Positions 7,471-15,317 of a stretch of 24,201 bases of DNA are shown piece after piece. Made by a program: the position numbers and the translations under genes. The DNA comes from a virus. Location of the stretch: IMG/VR virus record IMGVR_UViG_3300020385_000058, positions 1-24,201 of that record; one strand, written 5' to 3'. Position 1 is the stretch's first letter. Every line of letters starts with the position of its first letter. Under the pieces are notes generated by a model. The model did no database searches and was not told the DNA's origin. It saw only the letters and a program-made list of their open reading frames with translations.

Positions 7471-8987
7471 TTTTGAAAAGAAATATTAGTTTGTGCTTGA
7501 GTAAATTGATTTTGCAAGACATTTTCAACTTCTCTAGCTATTATATTAGGTTCACTTGAGTTTGCATTTACTGTAATATTAATATCATTGTTTGTAGTTG
7601 TTGAATTAGAACCGCCATCATAAAAGTTTTTATAAGCTCCATAACCTAATCCTCCAAGTGCACCTAAACCAGCTCCAAGAGGACCAAATATACTACCTAA
7701 ACCCCCTCCTTGTGCTGCGTATTTTAGGGTATCAATATAAGGGTTTGCTTTGTCGGGTGTTATGTCTTTTAAATCATCTGATACTAATTCAGAGAAACCT
7801 GTAATAACTAGTCCCGCAGCTGAAGGTTTGATTTTTGAAAGAGCTTTAACTGATTTTCCTCCAATAGCCGCAACTGAAGGTTTGATTTTTGAAAGAGCTT
7901 TAACTGATTTTCCTCCAATAGCAACCATTGAAGTTAAACCTTTTGCTAATTTAGGTATTGCAAGCAAAACTAAACCTATCCCTAATACTTCGTATAGATT
8001 AGGTATTTTAGCTATTGCATCATATAAAGGTCCAAACATACTCTTACCATTTGCTTTCCAAACCGCAATATCATCAAGCAATAACACAATTGCCGTCAAG
8101 CCCGCTATAACTGGTATAAAAGGAACTGCAAGCAAACCAACCGCACCCGCTAATAATAATATACTACCTTTTGCATTTAAAATTAAAGAAGCCGCTCTGC
8201 CTATTGCTTCTGCAAACATTCCAAAACCTTTAGCTAAAGAACTTATAGTATTAACTACCCTATCTCCATTATCTTTAAACCATTTTAAACTTTTATCAAC
8301 TAAGTCTTTCAAATAAGGGGCTAACTTTACTAATGCTTTATTTCTTAAATTAATAAATTCAGTTGATATTTTTCTTACTTGCAAGCCTAAATTATTTAAT
8401 GTTTTAGCTTCTTTTCCATTTAAAAAGCTATTTTTACTTAATTTATCAAATTCTTTATTTGATAATTTTAAAATTGATAAAAAATTTGCATCAAGTCCTA
8501 TATCTTCAATTAAAACCGTTGCAGTAATATCATCAAGTCCTTTTACTTGCTGTCTTAACTGCTTTATTACGTCAAAAGCATCTTTTCCTAACACATCAAT
8601 TCCTGCCATTTGAAATGGTGCAAAATTTCCTTGACCCAATCTAAGCCTTGCAAGTGTTTTTTCAAGCCCTAAAATTCCAGTAGTGATATTATTTTCATTT
8701 AAATTTAAATCAATAGATTTTCCAACATTTGCAAGTTGATTTAACTTTGTAACTGCAAGCCCAGTTTGATTTGTAAAAGTTTGTAAATTTTTAGCCGATT
8801 GAATTCCACTATCTGAAAACTTTTTAAAGCTGTATCCCGCCGCCAGAGTTGCCGCACTCATTGCAGTAATTGCAACGGTTGCAGACTTCATTAATTTAGG
8901 TGCTTTATCAAGCCCTGTGTTAAATTTATTTAATTCTTTTAAATCCGTTTTTAAACCTAATGATACAAATAATCCTCCTAAATTCAT
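7467..8987 (-). CDS. Tail tape measure protein
   Basis: A 506-aa protein beginning with the tape measure-type N-terminus (GGLFVSLGLKTDLKELNKFN, then helix). Residues about 265-310 hold a strongly hydrophobic stretch (SILLLAGAVGLLAVPFIPVI and AIVLLLDDIAVW) with the membrane-active character common in tape measures, and another is near 332-345. The C-terminal part has a Gly-rich segment and ends in helices. Its length is short, implying a tail of moderate length; by the usual ~1.5 A per residue it would be on the order of 70-75 nm. It lies between the chaperone pair and the Dit-like protein. Residues 357-371 and 375-389 are a near-exact tandem repeat (see repeat feature). Confidence 0.85.
   Translation of the reverse strand: MNLGGLFVSLGLKTDLKELNKFNTGLDKAPKLMKSATVAITAMSAATLAAGYSFKKFSDSGIQSAKNLQTFTNQTGLAVTKLNQLANVGKSIDLNLNENNITTGILGLEKTLARLRLGQGNFAPFQMAGIDVLGKDAFDVIKQLRQQVKGLDDITATVLIEDIGLDANFLSILKLSNKEFDKLSKNSFLNGKEAKTLNNLGLQVRKISTEFINLRNKALVKLAPYLKDLVDKSLKWFKDNGDRVVNTISSLAKGFGMFAEAIGRAASLILNAKGSILLLAGAVGLLAVPFIPVIAGLTAIVLLLDDIAVWKANGKSMFGPLYDAIAKIPNLYEVLGIGLVLLAIPKLAKGLTSMVAIGGKSVKALSKIKPSVAAIGGKSVKALSKIKPSAAGLVITGFSELVSDDLKDITPDKANPYIDTLKYAAQGGGLGSIFGPLGAGLGALGGLGYGAYKNFYDGGSNSTTTNNDINITVNANSSEPNIIAREVENVLQNQFTQAQTNISFQK
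7820..7922. repeat. Tandem 49-bp duplication in tape measure gene (54-bp period)
   Basis: Positions 7820-7868 and 7874-7922 are identical, offset by 54 bp. It encodes the peptide IGGKSVKALSKIKPS twice, 18 residues apart, in frame in the tape measure protein. Nothing in between differs enough to suggest old divergence, so the duplication looks recent. Confidence 0.95.
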
Positions 8988-8988
8988 A

Positions 8989-9632
8989 TTATTTTTTATT
9001 AGTTGGCTTCGGTGCGTTTAATTTATGCATCATATAACTATAATTATTTTCAAAAGTTTCATAACAAATAATGTCTAATATAATATTAAATTTTTCTAAC
9101 AATATCACAGATGGATTGCCTCCATAATAGCCCAATTTAGCAAGTTTTATCGCATGATATTTGGCGTCATTTAAATTGCCTTGAGTTGTCGGCTTTTTAA
9201 ATTTAACCTCGTCATCCATTATTACTCGCCACTTTGGGCTTCTGTAAAACCCCCATAAGTTGCTATAATAGAAAATAAAACTTGGTTATTTATTGCGTTT
9301 AAATATTGTTTATTTTCATTAATTTCTTTTGCCTCCTTAATAGCTAAATTATCTATTAAGCATCTATAAACACATTTATGCAAATATTTCATTGCATTTT
9401 CATCAGTTTTAAATTTTGCAAGTGCAATGCCAAATTGTGTTTCATCGCTTACGTCTTTTAATGTATCAAGTTTTTGAATTGTAACTAAACTTTCAAAATG
9501 AGAATAAACCATCATTGCATCTTCAAACAAAGGCTCTACAAATGTAAATTTAATTTTATCATTTAAAGGAATTTCTTCATTATTTTTTAAAGCTCTGAAA
9601 TCAGGCTCAAATTTAATTTTTTGTTGCGTCAT
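8989..9632 (-). CDS. Tail assembly chaperone, -1 frameshift fusion product (gpGT-like)
   Basis: The two ORFs at 9222-9632 and 8989-9219 can be joined by a -1 shift at GGGTTTT (9252-9246), which is in the exact X XXY YYZ register (G GGT TTT) of the upstream frame. After the shift, the -1 frame reads YRSPKWRVI and then continues into MDDEVKFKKP without a stop, giving a 214-aa fusion (129 residues from the first ORF plus 85). This mirrors lambda gpG/gpGT and Mu gp41/gp41', in which the fusion product is a minor tail chaperone. The short 76-aa ORF alone may also be made from its own ATG at 9219, 2 bp after the stop. Order after the tube gene and before the tape measure is canonical. Confidence 0.75.
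9222..9632 (-). CDS. Tail assembly chaperone, main product (gpG-like)
   Basis: A 136-aa protein, mainly helical, with sequence such as MKYLHKCVYRCLIDNLAIKE and NNQVLFSIIATYGGFTEAQSGE. This is the size and position of the major tail chaperone, lying between the tube and the tape measure genes. The last eight residues follow the slippery site GGGTTTT; ribosomes that do not shift end here at TAA (9222-9224). It would bind the tape measure protein during tail assembly. No sequence family is assigned; the call rests on position, size and the frameshift architecture. Confidence 0.7.
   Translation of the reverse strand: MTQQKIKFEPDFRALKNNEEIPLNDKIKFTFVEPLFEDAMMVYSHFESLVTIQKLDTLKDVSDETQFGIALAKFKTDENAMKYLHKCVYRCLIDNLAIKEAKEINENKQYLNAINNQVLFSIIATYGGFTEAQSGE
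9246..9252 (-). promoter_or_regulatory. Slippery heptamer GGGTTTT for -1 frameshift
   Basis: On the minus strand the codons are GGG GGT TTT ACA; the heptamer G GGT TTT fits the X XXY YYZ rule, so both P-site and A-site tRNAs can re-pair. The -1 frame is open from here through 8989, merging with the downstream ORF. I found no strong stem-loop just downstream, but did not fold it. Confidence 0.75.
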
Positions 9633-9660
9633 AGATGTATTAATTGTTGTTAATTGTTAA

Positions 9661-10128
9661 TTATTGTGTTTGTAATTCTATAGTAAAACCTAAAACCCAT
9701 GGTCTTTCAAGCACCGCTATATTCCCATCACTACTTGCTGAAAACACGGGAGTTTGAGTTATTGAGCCACCAGTTAATTTATGTTTACTTTGTACGGATT
9801 GACCTAAACTATCTGTAGAAAGCAAATTCCATTCACCCGATATAAAGCCATTGCTTGGAAAGTTGTTTTGAAAATCCTTATAAATCCTCATAAAAAATTT
9901 ATCATCATTACTACCTGCTGTAACTTTTACGGTCATGGTTGCTTGAGAGCCTGTAAAATTTCTTACAACTCCAGACCCTCCGTTTCCAAAAGCAGTTCTT
10001 GTTGTGAAGTCACCCGCCATTTCTAAAGTAATAAAATCGCCACTTGCAAAATTTTCAAATCTGTAAGTTTCTTCCGCATATTTCATGATTAATGTGCCAT
10101 TTCCAGATAAATTTATTTTATTTGTCAT
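9661..10128 (-). CDS. Tail tube protein (DUF3277-type)
   Basis: The 155-aa protein follows the sheath gene and has the DUF3277 pattern: an early strand (NKINLSGNGTLIMKYAEETY), then FASGDFITLEMAGDFTTRTA, then GVVRNFTGSQATMTVKVTAG and SNDDKFF. The turn-rich SNDDKFF motif following two strands is characteristic of tube monomers of this family, which stack as hexamers. It lies 31 bp downstream of the sheath stop and 29 bp before the chaperone gene. The position and fold pattern together make a tube role well supported. Confidence 0.8.
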   Translation of the reverse strand: MTNKINLSGNGTLIMKYAEETYRFENFASGDFITLEMAGDFTTRTAFGNGGSGVVRNFTGSQATMTVKVTAGSNDDKFFMRIYKDFQNNFPSNGFISGEWNLLSTDSLGQSVQSKHKLTGGSITQTPVFSASSDGNIAVLERPWVLGFTIELQTQ

Positions 10129-10158
10129 TTTTTAAAAATTAAATTATTATTCAAGTAA

Positions 10159-11670
10159 TTACTGCTCATTTCTTGTAGCAATATTGGTTGTTCTTAGTCC
10201 CCCTGCTAATTTATTTGCAGTTTGAAAATTAATTATGCCAGCCACTCTTTCTGCTTGAGACTGTTGGTTAAATGGAGTATAGTATAAATAATATCCATTA
10301 GCTCTAATACTATTTAAAAAGCTTTCTCTATCTCCAAAAGTTTCACCATTCCATTTTTCATCTTTAGTGATTACTCCATTTGTTATAAACCTTTCGCAAA
10401 CATCCGATAATATGCTTAGAACTGTTAAAGCCCCAGCGTTATTTTGTGGTACTTTTGTTACTGATTTTTCATAATTAAAAACTGCCATTTGTTGTTCTAT
10501 TTCTAAGGCATCTCCGTCGTGTAAATTTGCAAAATAATTACCACTTTCAAGCTGTGCGTTGATTAAAGCTTCACCGCCCGTGTATCCTGCTGTGTAAACT
10601 CCTGCTTTTTTACATAAAGCAAGAAAACTGTCTGTCACTGCGTAATCAGGCTCTATCCCAGTTATTTTTTTTAAATTCATAATTATTGCAGTGTTAGAAC
10701 CTGAATAATTTACAGAACAACCTATACTTGCAAATCCTGCAACACATTTATTTACTTGACTAGCGTCATTAAAATAACCTATTGGTATTGTTCTTGTAAA
10801 TCCACTTGCTTGCAATCTTGTTGCAATGCCCGATTGAGATACATCTATACCCGATGTAATACCTAAAAAGTACGCTTCTAACTTAGCTTGAGTGTCTCCT
10901 GCTACCGCCTCAATATCATTTTCTAACATTGTTTGGTTTGTAAAAAAGCCATAATATTCAACTAAACTTGATACTCTAGCTTTAGCCTGAAGCAAAGTTT
11001 CACCTGTTGGGTTTGCCCCAGCGTTTATTGTTCCAGCCCCCGTGTTAAAGTATTCAGATGAACTTAAATCAGTACCAGTTACGGATGAAATTTGCTCTAA
11101 AGTTATAGACCCATCAGTTCCTACTTTTTTTGAACTGAAAATTAAGCCAATTTCATTGCCTGTGTTTTTTAAAATTGATATATCGGCGTAACTTTGCAAG
11201 CCTTTTTTGAAGAATTCTTCTTTAACTTGATCCCAACTATTACAATTGTTAAAATTTAAATTTGTTAATTCAAAAACTTGTCCGTCTACGGTTACTTTTA
11301 TTTCTCCATTACTAACTCCTTCAATTCCAGCTAAATTTGCACTAATGTCTGCCGTTGTAAAATTAGCAACTGTACCTTTAACTGCATTTTGTAAAGGAAT
11401 AATAATAAAATTACCTTTACCTGTTAATAAATTAGGGCTTTGTGCAAATATCGTGCTTGCTAAAGCATAAGTATCACTTGATATTCCAAAATCATCGCCA
11501 ACGGACCTTGCGTTGATATAAGTTCTGTAATCATCATTTTGATTTCCAGTTACAAATTTATCAACCGTGAATAAAGCAATATCGTTAGGGTTTTTTCCTT
11601 GTGTGGGAGTGCTTGAAATAATTGTTTGTACGTTTACATAATTATCAATGCTGACTGAGTTGAAAGGCAT
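10159..11670 (-). CDS. Contractile tail sheath protein (DUF3383 family)
   Basis: The protein begins MPFNSVSIDNYVNVQTIIS and continues with NPNDIALFTVDKF, the typical N-terminus of DUF3383 proteins. Central residues include a Gly/Ser-rich variable segment with ASSKKVGTDG-like loops; the C-terminal domain (AALTVLS...CERFITNGVI...YYLYYTPFN) contains the expected conserved Tyr- and Asn-rich ends. I chose the ATG at 11670, which is 5 bp after the stop of the terminator gene at 11675; the alternative ATG at 11724 would overlap that gene by 50 bp and add 18 atypical residues. Its length of 503 aa is normal for a sheath. It makes the phage contractile. Confidence 0.85.
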   Translation of the reverse strand: MPFNSVSIDNYVNVQTIISSTPTQGKNPNDIALFTVDKFVTGNQNDDYRTYINARSVGDDFGISSDTYALASTIFAQSPNLLTGKGNFIIIPLQNAVKGTVANFTTADISANLAGIEGVSNGEIKVTVDGQVFELTNLNFNNCNSWDQVKEEFFKKGLQSYADISILKNTGNEIGLIFSSKKVGTDGSITLEQISSVTGTDLSSSEYFNTGAGTINAGANPTGETLLQAKARVSSLVEYYGFFTNQTMLENDIEAVAGDTQAKLEAYFLGITSGIDVSQSGIATRLQASGFTRTIPIGYFNDASQVNKCVAGFASIGCSVNYSGSNTAIIMNLKKITGIEPDYAVTDSFLALCKKAGVYTAGYTGGEALINAQLESGNYFANLHDGDALEIEQQMAVFNYEKSVTKVPQNNAGALTVLSILSDVCERFITNGVITKDEKWNGETFGDRESFLNSIRANGYYLYYTPFNQQSQAERVAGIINFQTANKLAGGLRTTNIATRNEQ

Positions 11671-11674
11671 ATTT

Positions 11675-12208
11675 TTATAAATTTGTTGTTGTTGATAAAT
11701 TAATTTCTTTAAAGTAATTCGCATTACTTATAATCTGCTTTCCATGATACATAGAAAGGCTTATTCTAAAACGATTTAATCTGCTTGCACCCTCTAAAAA
11801 TCCTAAAGAACTCCAACTAGAATTAATTGGTGCTATAGTTACATTGTAATCATATTGTATTTGCTCTGATTTGTAAGAGTTTAAATATAGTAATAAAGTG
11901 TCTTGTAATTCAATAGCACTACTATCTCTTGAATATAATTCAATAGCAAAAATGCTTATAAATGCTTGGTCTATTGTTTCTAAAAACTCATCATTAGGCT
12001 CATCATATTTATAAGCCTTTGCAACTCCATAAGTTGTTTTGCTATCGTGTGAAATGTAAACTAATATCCCTTGCGTCGGTGCTATAAATTGATTTTGATT
12101 TTCAATAACAACTCTTAAAGGCTCAACATAAATAGGGTTGCCTGAATTGTCATTACCTACTATAAAAGTGTCCGTTATAATTTTTGCTAATATTTTAATA
12201 GGCGTCAT
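11675..12208 (-). CDS. Neck/tail terminator protein (LIC_12616-like)
   Basis: A 177-aa protein lying between the head-closure-like gene and the sheath, where the tail terminator is expected. The sequence includes QFIAPTQGILVYISHDSKTT near 42-61 and IQYDYNVTIAPINS, FLEGASRLNRFRISLSMYH near the C-terminus; the last pattern (strand with R-R-rich then F-R-I-S-L) fits the gp12-like neck terminator family. It would cap the tail tube and join it to the head. Its ATG overlaps the preceding TGA (12205-12208). Confidence 0.6.
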   Translation of the reverse strand: MTPIKILAKIITDTFIVGNDNSGNPIYVEPLRVVIENQNQFIAPTQGILVYISHDSKTTYGVAKAYKYDEPNDEFLETIDQAFISIFAIELYSRDSSAIELQDTLLLYLNSYKSEQIQYDYNVTIAPINSSWSSLGFLEGASRLNRFRISLSMYHGKQIISNANYFKEINLSTTTNL

Positions 12209-12555
12209 CTTTCAAATTCTTCAATTAAAAAATATCTATAAAATCCATAACTTGAATTGTCGGTTTTATTAATAATTTTGTAGTTCATATTGTTATATTT
12301 AACACTATCACCGCCTTCTGCACTAATTTGAGTTTTGGTGTGAATTTGCCATTTAGCCCATTGTCTTTGACCTTCTGGTAATATTTCCAAATCTTTTGCT
12401 TTAGGGCATGTAATTACGCCCTTAAAAGCAAAGTCGGTATAAGTTTTATCAAACCCACCCGCACCATCTGATATTTCATTAATTCGTTGAAGCACAATGC
12501 CTTGTTGCCAGCCGTCTAGTACAAAAGACATATCCATTCCCATTACCAAGCTCAT
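12205..12555 (-). CDS. Head closure-like neck protein
   Basis: A 116-aa protein in the neck gene cluster. Its sequence is beta-rich with INEISDGAGGFDKTYTDFAF, then the charged stretch EILPEGQRQWAKWQIHTKT and a C-terminal strand-rich part. The GAGG...KTYTD turn and the WxxWQIHT region resemble SPP1 gp16/HK97 gp7-like head closure or stopper proteins, but the resemblance is general. Start and stop both overlap neighbours as ATGA (12552-12555 and 12205-12208), so all three neck genes are translated as a chain. The start could be any of the early ATGs (Met1, 5, 7 or 9); coupling favours the first. Confidence 0.5.
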   Translation of the reverse strand: MSLVMGMDMSFVLDGWQQGIVLQRINEISDGAGGFDKTYTDFAFKGVITCPKAKDLEILPEGQRQWAKWQIHTKTQISAEGGDSVKYNNMNYKIINKTDNSSYGFYRYFLIEEFER

Positions 12556-13052
12556 ATTGTTTTTTTAATTACTTTACTTACTCTACTATCTTTCAACTGC
12601 CCTGTTTCAATTAAAATTTTATCTTTGTTTTGACTCTTGCGATCTATTGTTGATTGTTTTAAAGGAGCATAAGTTCCAAAACCTTTTGTTTCAATTGTTT
12701 CATCAATTAAATTTTCACCAGCTAAACCACCTCTTTTTAAAGCTAAAGTTAATTGCTCTTGAGTTAAAGAGCCTTTAGATAATGATTGTTTTAAACTAGA
12801 AAGAACTACATCTTTAATTTCTTGCGTTTTATCTTTCATTTTAAAGCCTATAAAAGGGCTTCTTTTAGGTAAATTTTTAGAAGGAACTCCAAAAGTATGT
12901 TGATAAGCTATTTCTAAATTAGTTTGCCCGCCTTGGTCTCTAGCATTTTTTTCATTACCTAAAAAACCAATTATAGCTTCTAAATCTTCAGCACCTTGCA
13001 AATTTTTGTAAAATTTTTTATATTTTCCTAAAGTATTTTTTACAACCGCCAT
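12552..13052 (-). CDS. Neck protein, HK97 gp10/virion-morphogenesis-like
   Basis: A 166-aa basic protein with the pattern IIGFLGNEKNARDQGGQTNL, IAYQHTFGVPSKNLPKRSPF, and C-terminal APLKQSTIDRKSQNKDKILI and ETGQLKDSRV. The A..HEfG.....P.RPFl..a......ti......dtG.L..si pattern is shared by HK97 gp10-like and P2 virion morphogenesis tail-completion proteins. This places it at the head-tail junction. It is downstream of the DUF4054 adaptor by 5 bp and overlaps the next gene by 4 bp. Confidence 0.65.
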   Translation of the reverse strand: MAVVKNTLGKYKKFYKNLQGAEDLEAIIGFLGNEKNARDQGGQTNLEIAYQHTFGVPSKNLPKRSPFIGFKMKDKTQEIKDVVLSSLKQSLSKGSLTQEQLTLALKRGGLAGENLIDETIETKGFGTYAPLKQSTIDRKSQNKDKILIETGQLKDSRVSKVIKKTI

Positions 13053-13057
13053 ATAAT

Positions 13058-13630
13058 TTAACCATTAGTGCTTTTACCATAATAATAACCAACGGTTTTA
13101 GCTTTCATTATAGGTTTTAAATAAAATAAAGCTTTCTTACCATAATTAGTTGACGTTAAATATTCTTCATTGTAAACAAGGTCCGCAGGAGTTTTAAAAG
13201 AAACAGAAACATCACCCACTGATTTACTGGCAATAAAACCTGTAGTTCCGCCTCCACCACCTCCTTCATTTCTCATATTAGCATCTAATTCAATAAAAGC
13301 CGCTACTAAAAAGAAATAAACCATTTTAGCTCTTTCAAAATCTTTAAAATCTCTTGAATTTATAATGCCCAACGCTTGAATAAAAGCTAATTCAATGTCA
13401 CTATCTAGCACGCAAGATTGGTCTTCGTTTACTTTCCAATTTGTTTGATTAGTTGGGGCAACATTTGTATTTTGTACTAAGCACTTATAAAATAAACGAG
13501 AAGGATTATAATAAACTATGTCGTATACTTTATAAGTAGTTGTATCATTCCATATAGTGGCGTAACAAAAGTCTCTAGGGAAAAATTCTTTAAAATCTTC
13601 CACCGTTAAGTCTTTTAATGTTTCTGCCAT
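13058..13630 (-). CDS. DUF4054 head-tail adaptor with inserted carbohydrate-binding-like domain
   Basis: The N-terminal EDFKEFFPRDF and C-terminal part (LDSDIELAFIQALGIIN at 76-92, YFFLVAAFIELDANMR at 105-120, then a run of six Gly, SKSVGDVSVSFKTP at 136-148, and YYGK at the end) match DUF4054 head-tail connectors. Residues about 25-67 are extra: IWNDTTTYKVYDIVYYNPSR, then LFYKCLVQNTNVAPTNQTNW, which has the W...Y..gDiV.y....Y.c......P.....W pattern of small chitin/cellulose-binding type (CBM5/12-like) modules. The normal family goes directly from the FFPxF motif to the DxxI helix. The neck would thus carry a surface-exposed ligand-binding module, an unusual architecture. Confidence 0.7.
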   Translation of the reverse strand: MAETLKDLTVEDFKEFFPRDFCYATIWNDTTTYKVYDIVYYNPSRLFYKCLVQNTNVAPTNQTNWKVNEDQSCVLDSDIELAFIQALGIINSRDFKDFERAKMVYFFLVAAFIELDANMRNEGGGGGGTTGFIASKSVGDVSVSFKTPADLVYNEEYLTSTNYGKKALFYLKPIMKAKTVGYYYGKSTNG

Positions 13631-13633
13631 ATA

Positions 13634-14035
13634 TTATTTAATTTCACCCGTTGCAATTGTTTCTTTTTCTTCCTCTTCTTCTTTTTGCTGTGATTTCTTT
13701 AAAAGCTCTAGTTCTGCTTTTAATTTTGCGTTTTCAGATTGCAAAGAAGTGTTTGATTGTTCTAATAACTCTTGAGATTGATAAGTGTTTGCGTCAACTA
13801 AATCTTTGTATTTTTCTTTAAATTCTGGCTTACAATCACGATATAACTCTATCGCTTTTAAGCCAGTACTTTGATTTACTTCTGTAATTGTATTTGGATA
13901 AAATTTCACATCATCAATCTCATAAGCTGTATTTGTTTTGCCCAAATGCTGAATTCTCATTTTAGGCTGGTCTTTTTTAATAATTTCAAGTTCTTCAGAT
14001 AAAACTGAAGACTGTTTTTTGCTTTGTTTTGACAT
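13634..14035 (-). CDS. Unknown capsid-associated coiled-coil protein
   Basis: A 133-aa protein. Residues about 25-80 contain MRIQHLGKTNTAYEIDDVKF and YPNTITEVNQ; residues 90-120 form a heptad-like coiled coil (QELLEQSNTSLQSENAKLKA, ELELLKKSQQ) followed by an acidic run of Glu and a short tail. It lies between major capsid and neck adaptor, where small head decoration or head-fibre proteins are often found. No family is recognised. A short AT-rich palindrome-like spacer (14036-14063) precedes it. Confidence 0.6.
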   Translation of the reverse strand: MSKQSKKQSSVLSEELEIIKKDQPKMRIQHLGKTNTAYEIDDVKFYPNTITEVNQSTGLKAIELYRDCKPEFKEKYKDLVDANTYQSQELLEQSNTSLQSENAKLKAELELLKKSQQKEEEEEKETIATGEIK

Positions 14036-14063
14036 AAATTTTTTAATTATAGTATATATTTAA

Positions 14064-15302
14064 TTATGCAATTTCAATTAAGAAAAACTGACTTGTATTT
14101 TTAACAAACAAAGGAGTCATTTGACCATACATAGAAGCTATTGACTCTAATCCATTTTGTCTCCAAAAACCTGTTTTTTCCATTGGAACTGTATGGTCTA
14201 GACCTAAAACTCTTGGATTGTAAACATAAACAGCATATCTGTCTTTACCTTTAGTGTTAATATCTTTTTGAAAATAATAATTTCCTATAATAGTCACTTT
14301 TTTACCCGCCGCTTGATCTAAAGCTTCTTGTAAAAATTGCAGTCTTGTTTTGTCTTTATATTCTGAAATTTGATTTACTAAATTCATACGATCTGTTTCT
14401 GGCATAACAAACATATCTGGTTTAGCTGTATAATCAGAGTGCTCATAAAATTTAGCAACAATATTAGCTACCATTTTTCCAAAATCAGTGCCATTTGCCT
14501 CAGAAAGTCTTTGAGTAAATAAAGTTGTATTAACAGTAATAGCTGGACCTGATGTTTGTGTCAATTCAATATTTGTTAATCCACCCATACCTTGTTTCGC
14601 TTTAAAACCTTCTCCTAAAGCTAACATTTCATAGTTTTTCTCCCATATTTCATATGTAAAATATTCCTTGATAGATTGAAGGTCTAGCCCATCTGTAGCT
14701 GATGCATATTCTTGATTTTCTTGAATATTCATTCTTTGATTGTAGAAATATTTAATTGTAGGAATTGTTAAATATTGAGTTTCAACATTTACAACATTAC
14801 CACTTGGAGAAAAATCGCCAATGTCACCCCAGTTAGAGTCATCCATTCTAGAAGCACCTCTAACGATAGGTTGTTTGATGGCATCTCTCCAGCCCCTACC
14901 AGAGTAAGTTACAGGGATATATCTTTCTACATTTTGCAATGCTACTTCTTGAAAGATTGGAGTTTTGTCTATAGCTGTTAAAGTAGTAATATCTGTTACA
15001 GCAGAATTATTAATTAAATGCGGTGCAGAATTATTTATTTTGACTACTGATCTATTTGATGCATTTTTAAAAGAGTAACTTTGTTGACTTTTATTAGCGT
15101 TGATATCTTTTGCAAGTTCGGTATTTTGTATGTGTCTAGAAGAGTTTCTAACTAAAACATTACTACCTTCTGTAATAACACCAAATGTGCTTTCATACTT
15201 TCTAAGGTTGTTTAATAAATCATGGAATAAATAAACATCATGTTCTTTTGCCGGAGATCCTGTGAAAAATCCTGAGTTAGATTGTACTTGTGTTGGTTTC
15301 AT
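14064..15302 (-). CDS. Major capsid protein (DUF2184-like)
   Basis: A 412-aa protein with the HK97-fold capsid pattern of myophages with DUF1073 portals: N-arm with polar residues, spine helix region (YFTYEIWEKNYEMLALGEGF, about 216-234), a P-domain section (TDFGKMVANIVAKFYEHSDY, then PDMFVMPETDRMNLV at about 298-312) and C-terminal strands (IASMYGQMTPLFVKNTSQFF). The segment YTAKPDMFVMPETDRMNLV is characteristic of this family. It is preceded by the cement gene and the DUF2213 protease/scaffold gene, matching the head maturation order. It would be the most abundant virion protein. Confidence 0.85.
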   Translation of the reverse strand: MKPTQVQSNSGFFTGSPAKEHDVYLFHDLLNNLRKYESTFGVITEGSNVLVRNSSRHIQNTELAKDINANKSQQSYSFKNASNRSVVKINNSAPHLINNSAVTDITTLTAIDKTPIFQEVALQNVERYIPVTYSGRGWRDAIKQPIVRGASRMDDSNWGDIGDFSPSGNVVNVETQYLTIPTIKYFYNQRMNIQENQEYASATDGLDLQSIKEYFTYEIWEKNYEMLALGEGFKAKQGMGGLTNIELTQTSGPAITVNTTLFTQRLSEANGTDFGKMVANIVAKFYEHSDYTAKPDMFVMPETDRMNLVNQISEYKDKTRLQFLQEALDQAAGKKVTIIGNYYFQKDINTKGKDRYAVYVYNPRVLGLDHTVPMEKTGFWRQNGLESIASMYGQMTPLFVKNTSQFFLIEIA

Positions 15303-15317
15303 AAATTTTTTATTATA

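Noticed and set aside
7750-8316. 188-aa open frame on the plus strand inside the tape measure gene
   Set aside because: It is antisense to a well-supported tape measure gene, has no leader or neighbours in that direction, and its repeat (GLIFERALTDFPPIA) is only the reverse reading of the tandem duplication.
11671-11724. ATG at 11724 as the sheath start
   Set aside because: Would overlap the neck terminator gene by 50 bp, and DUF3383 proteins normally begin near the MPFNSV sequence at 11670.
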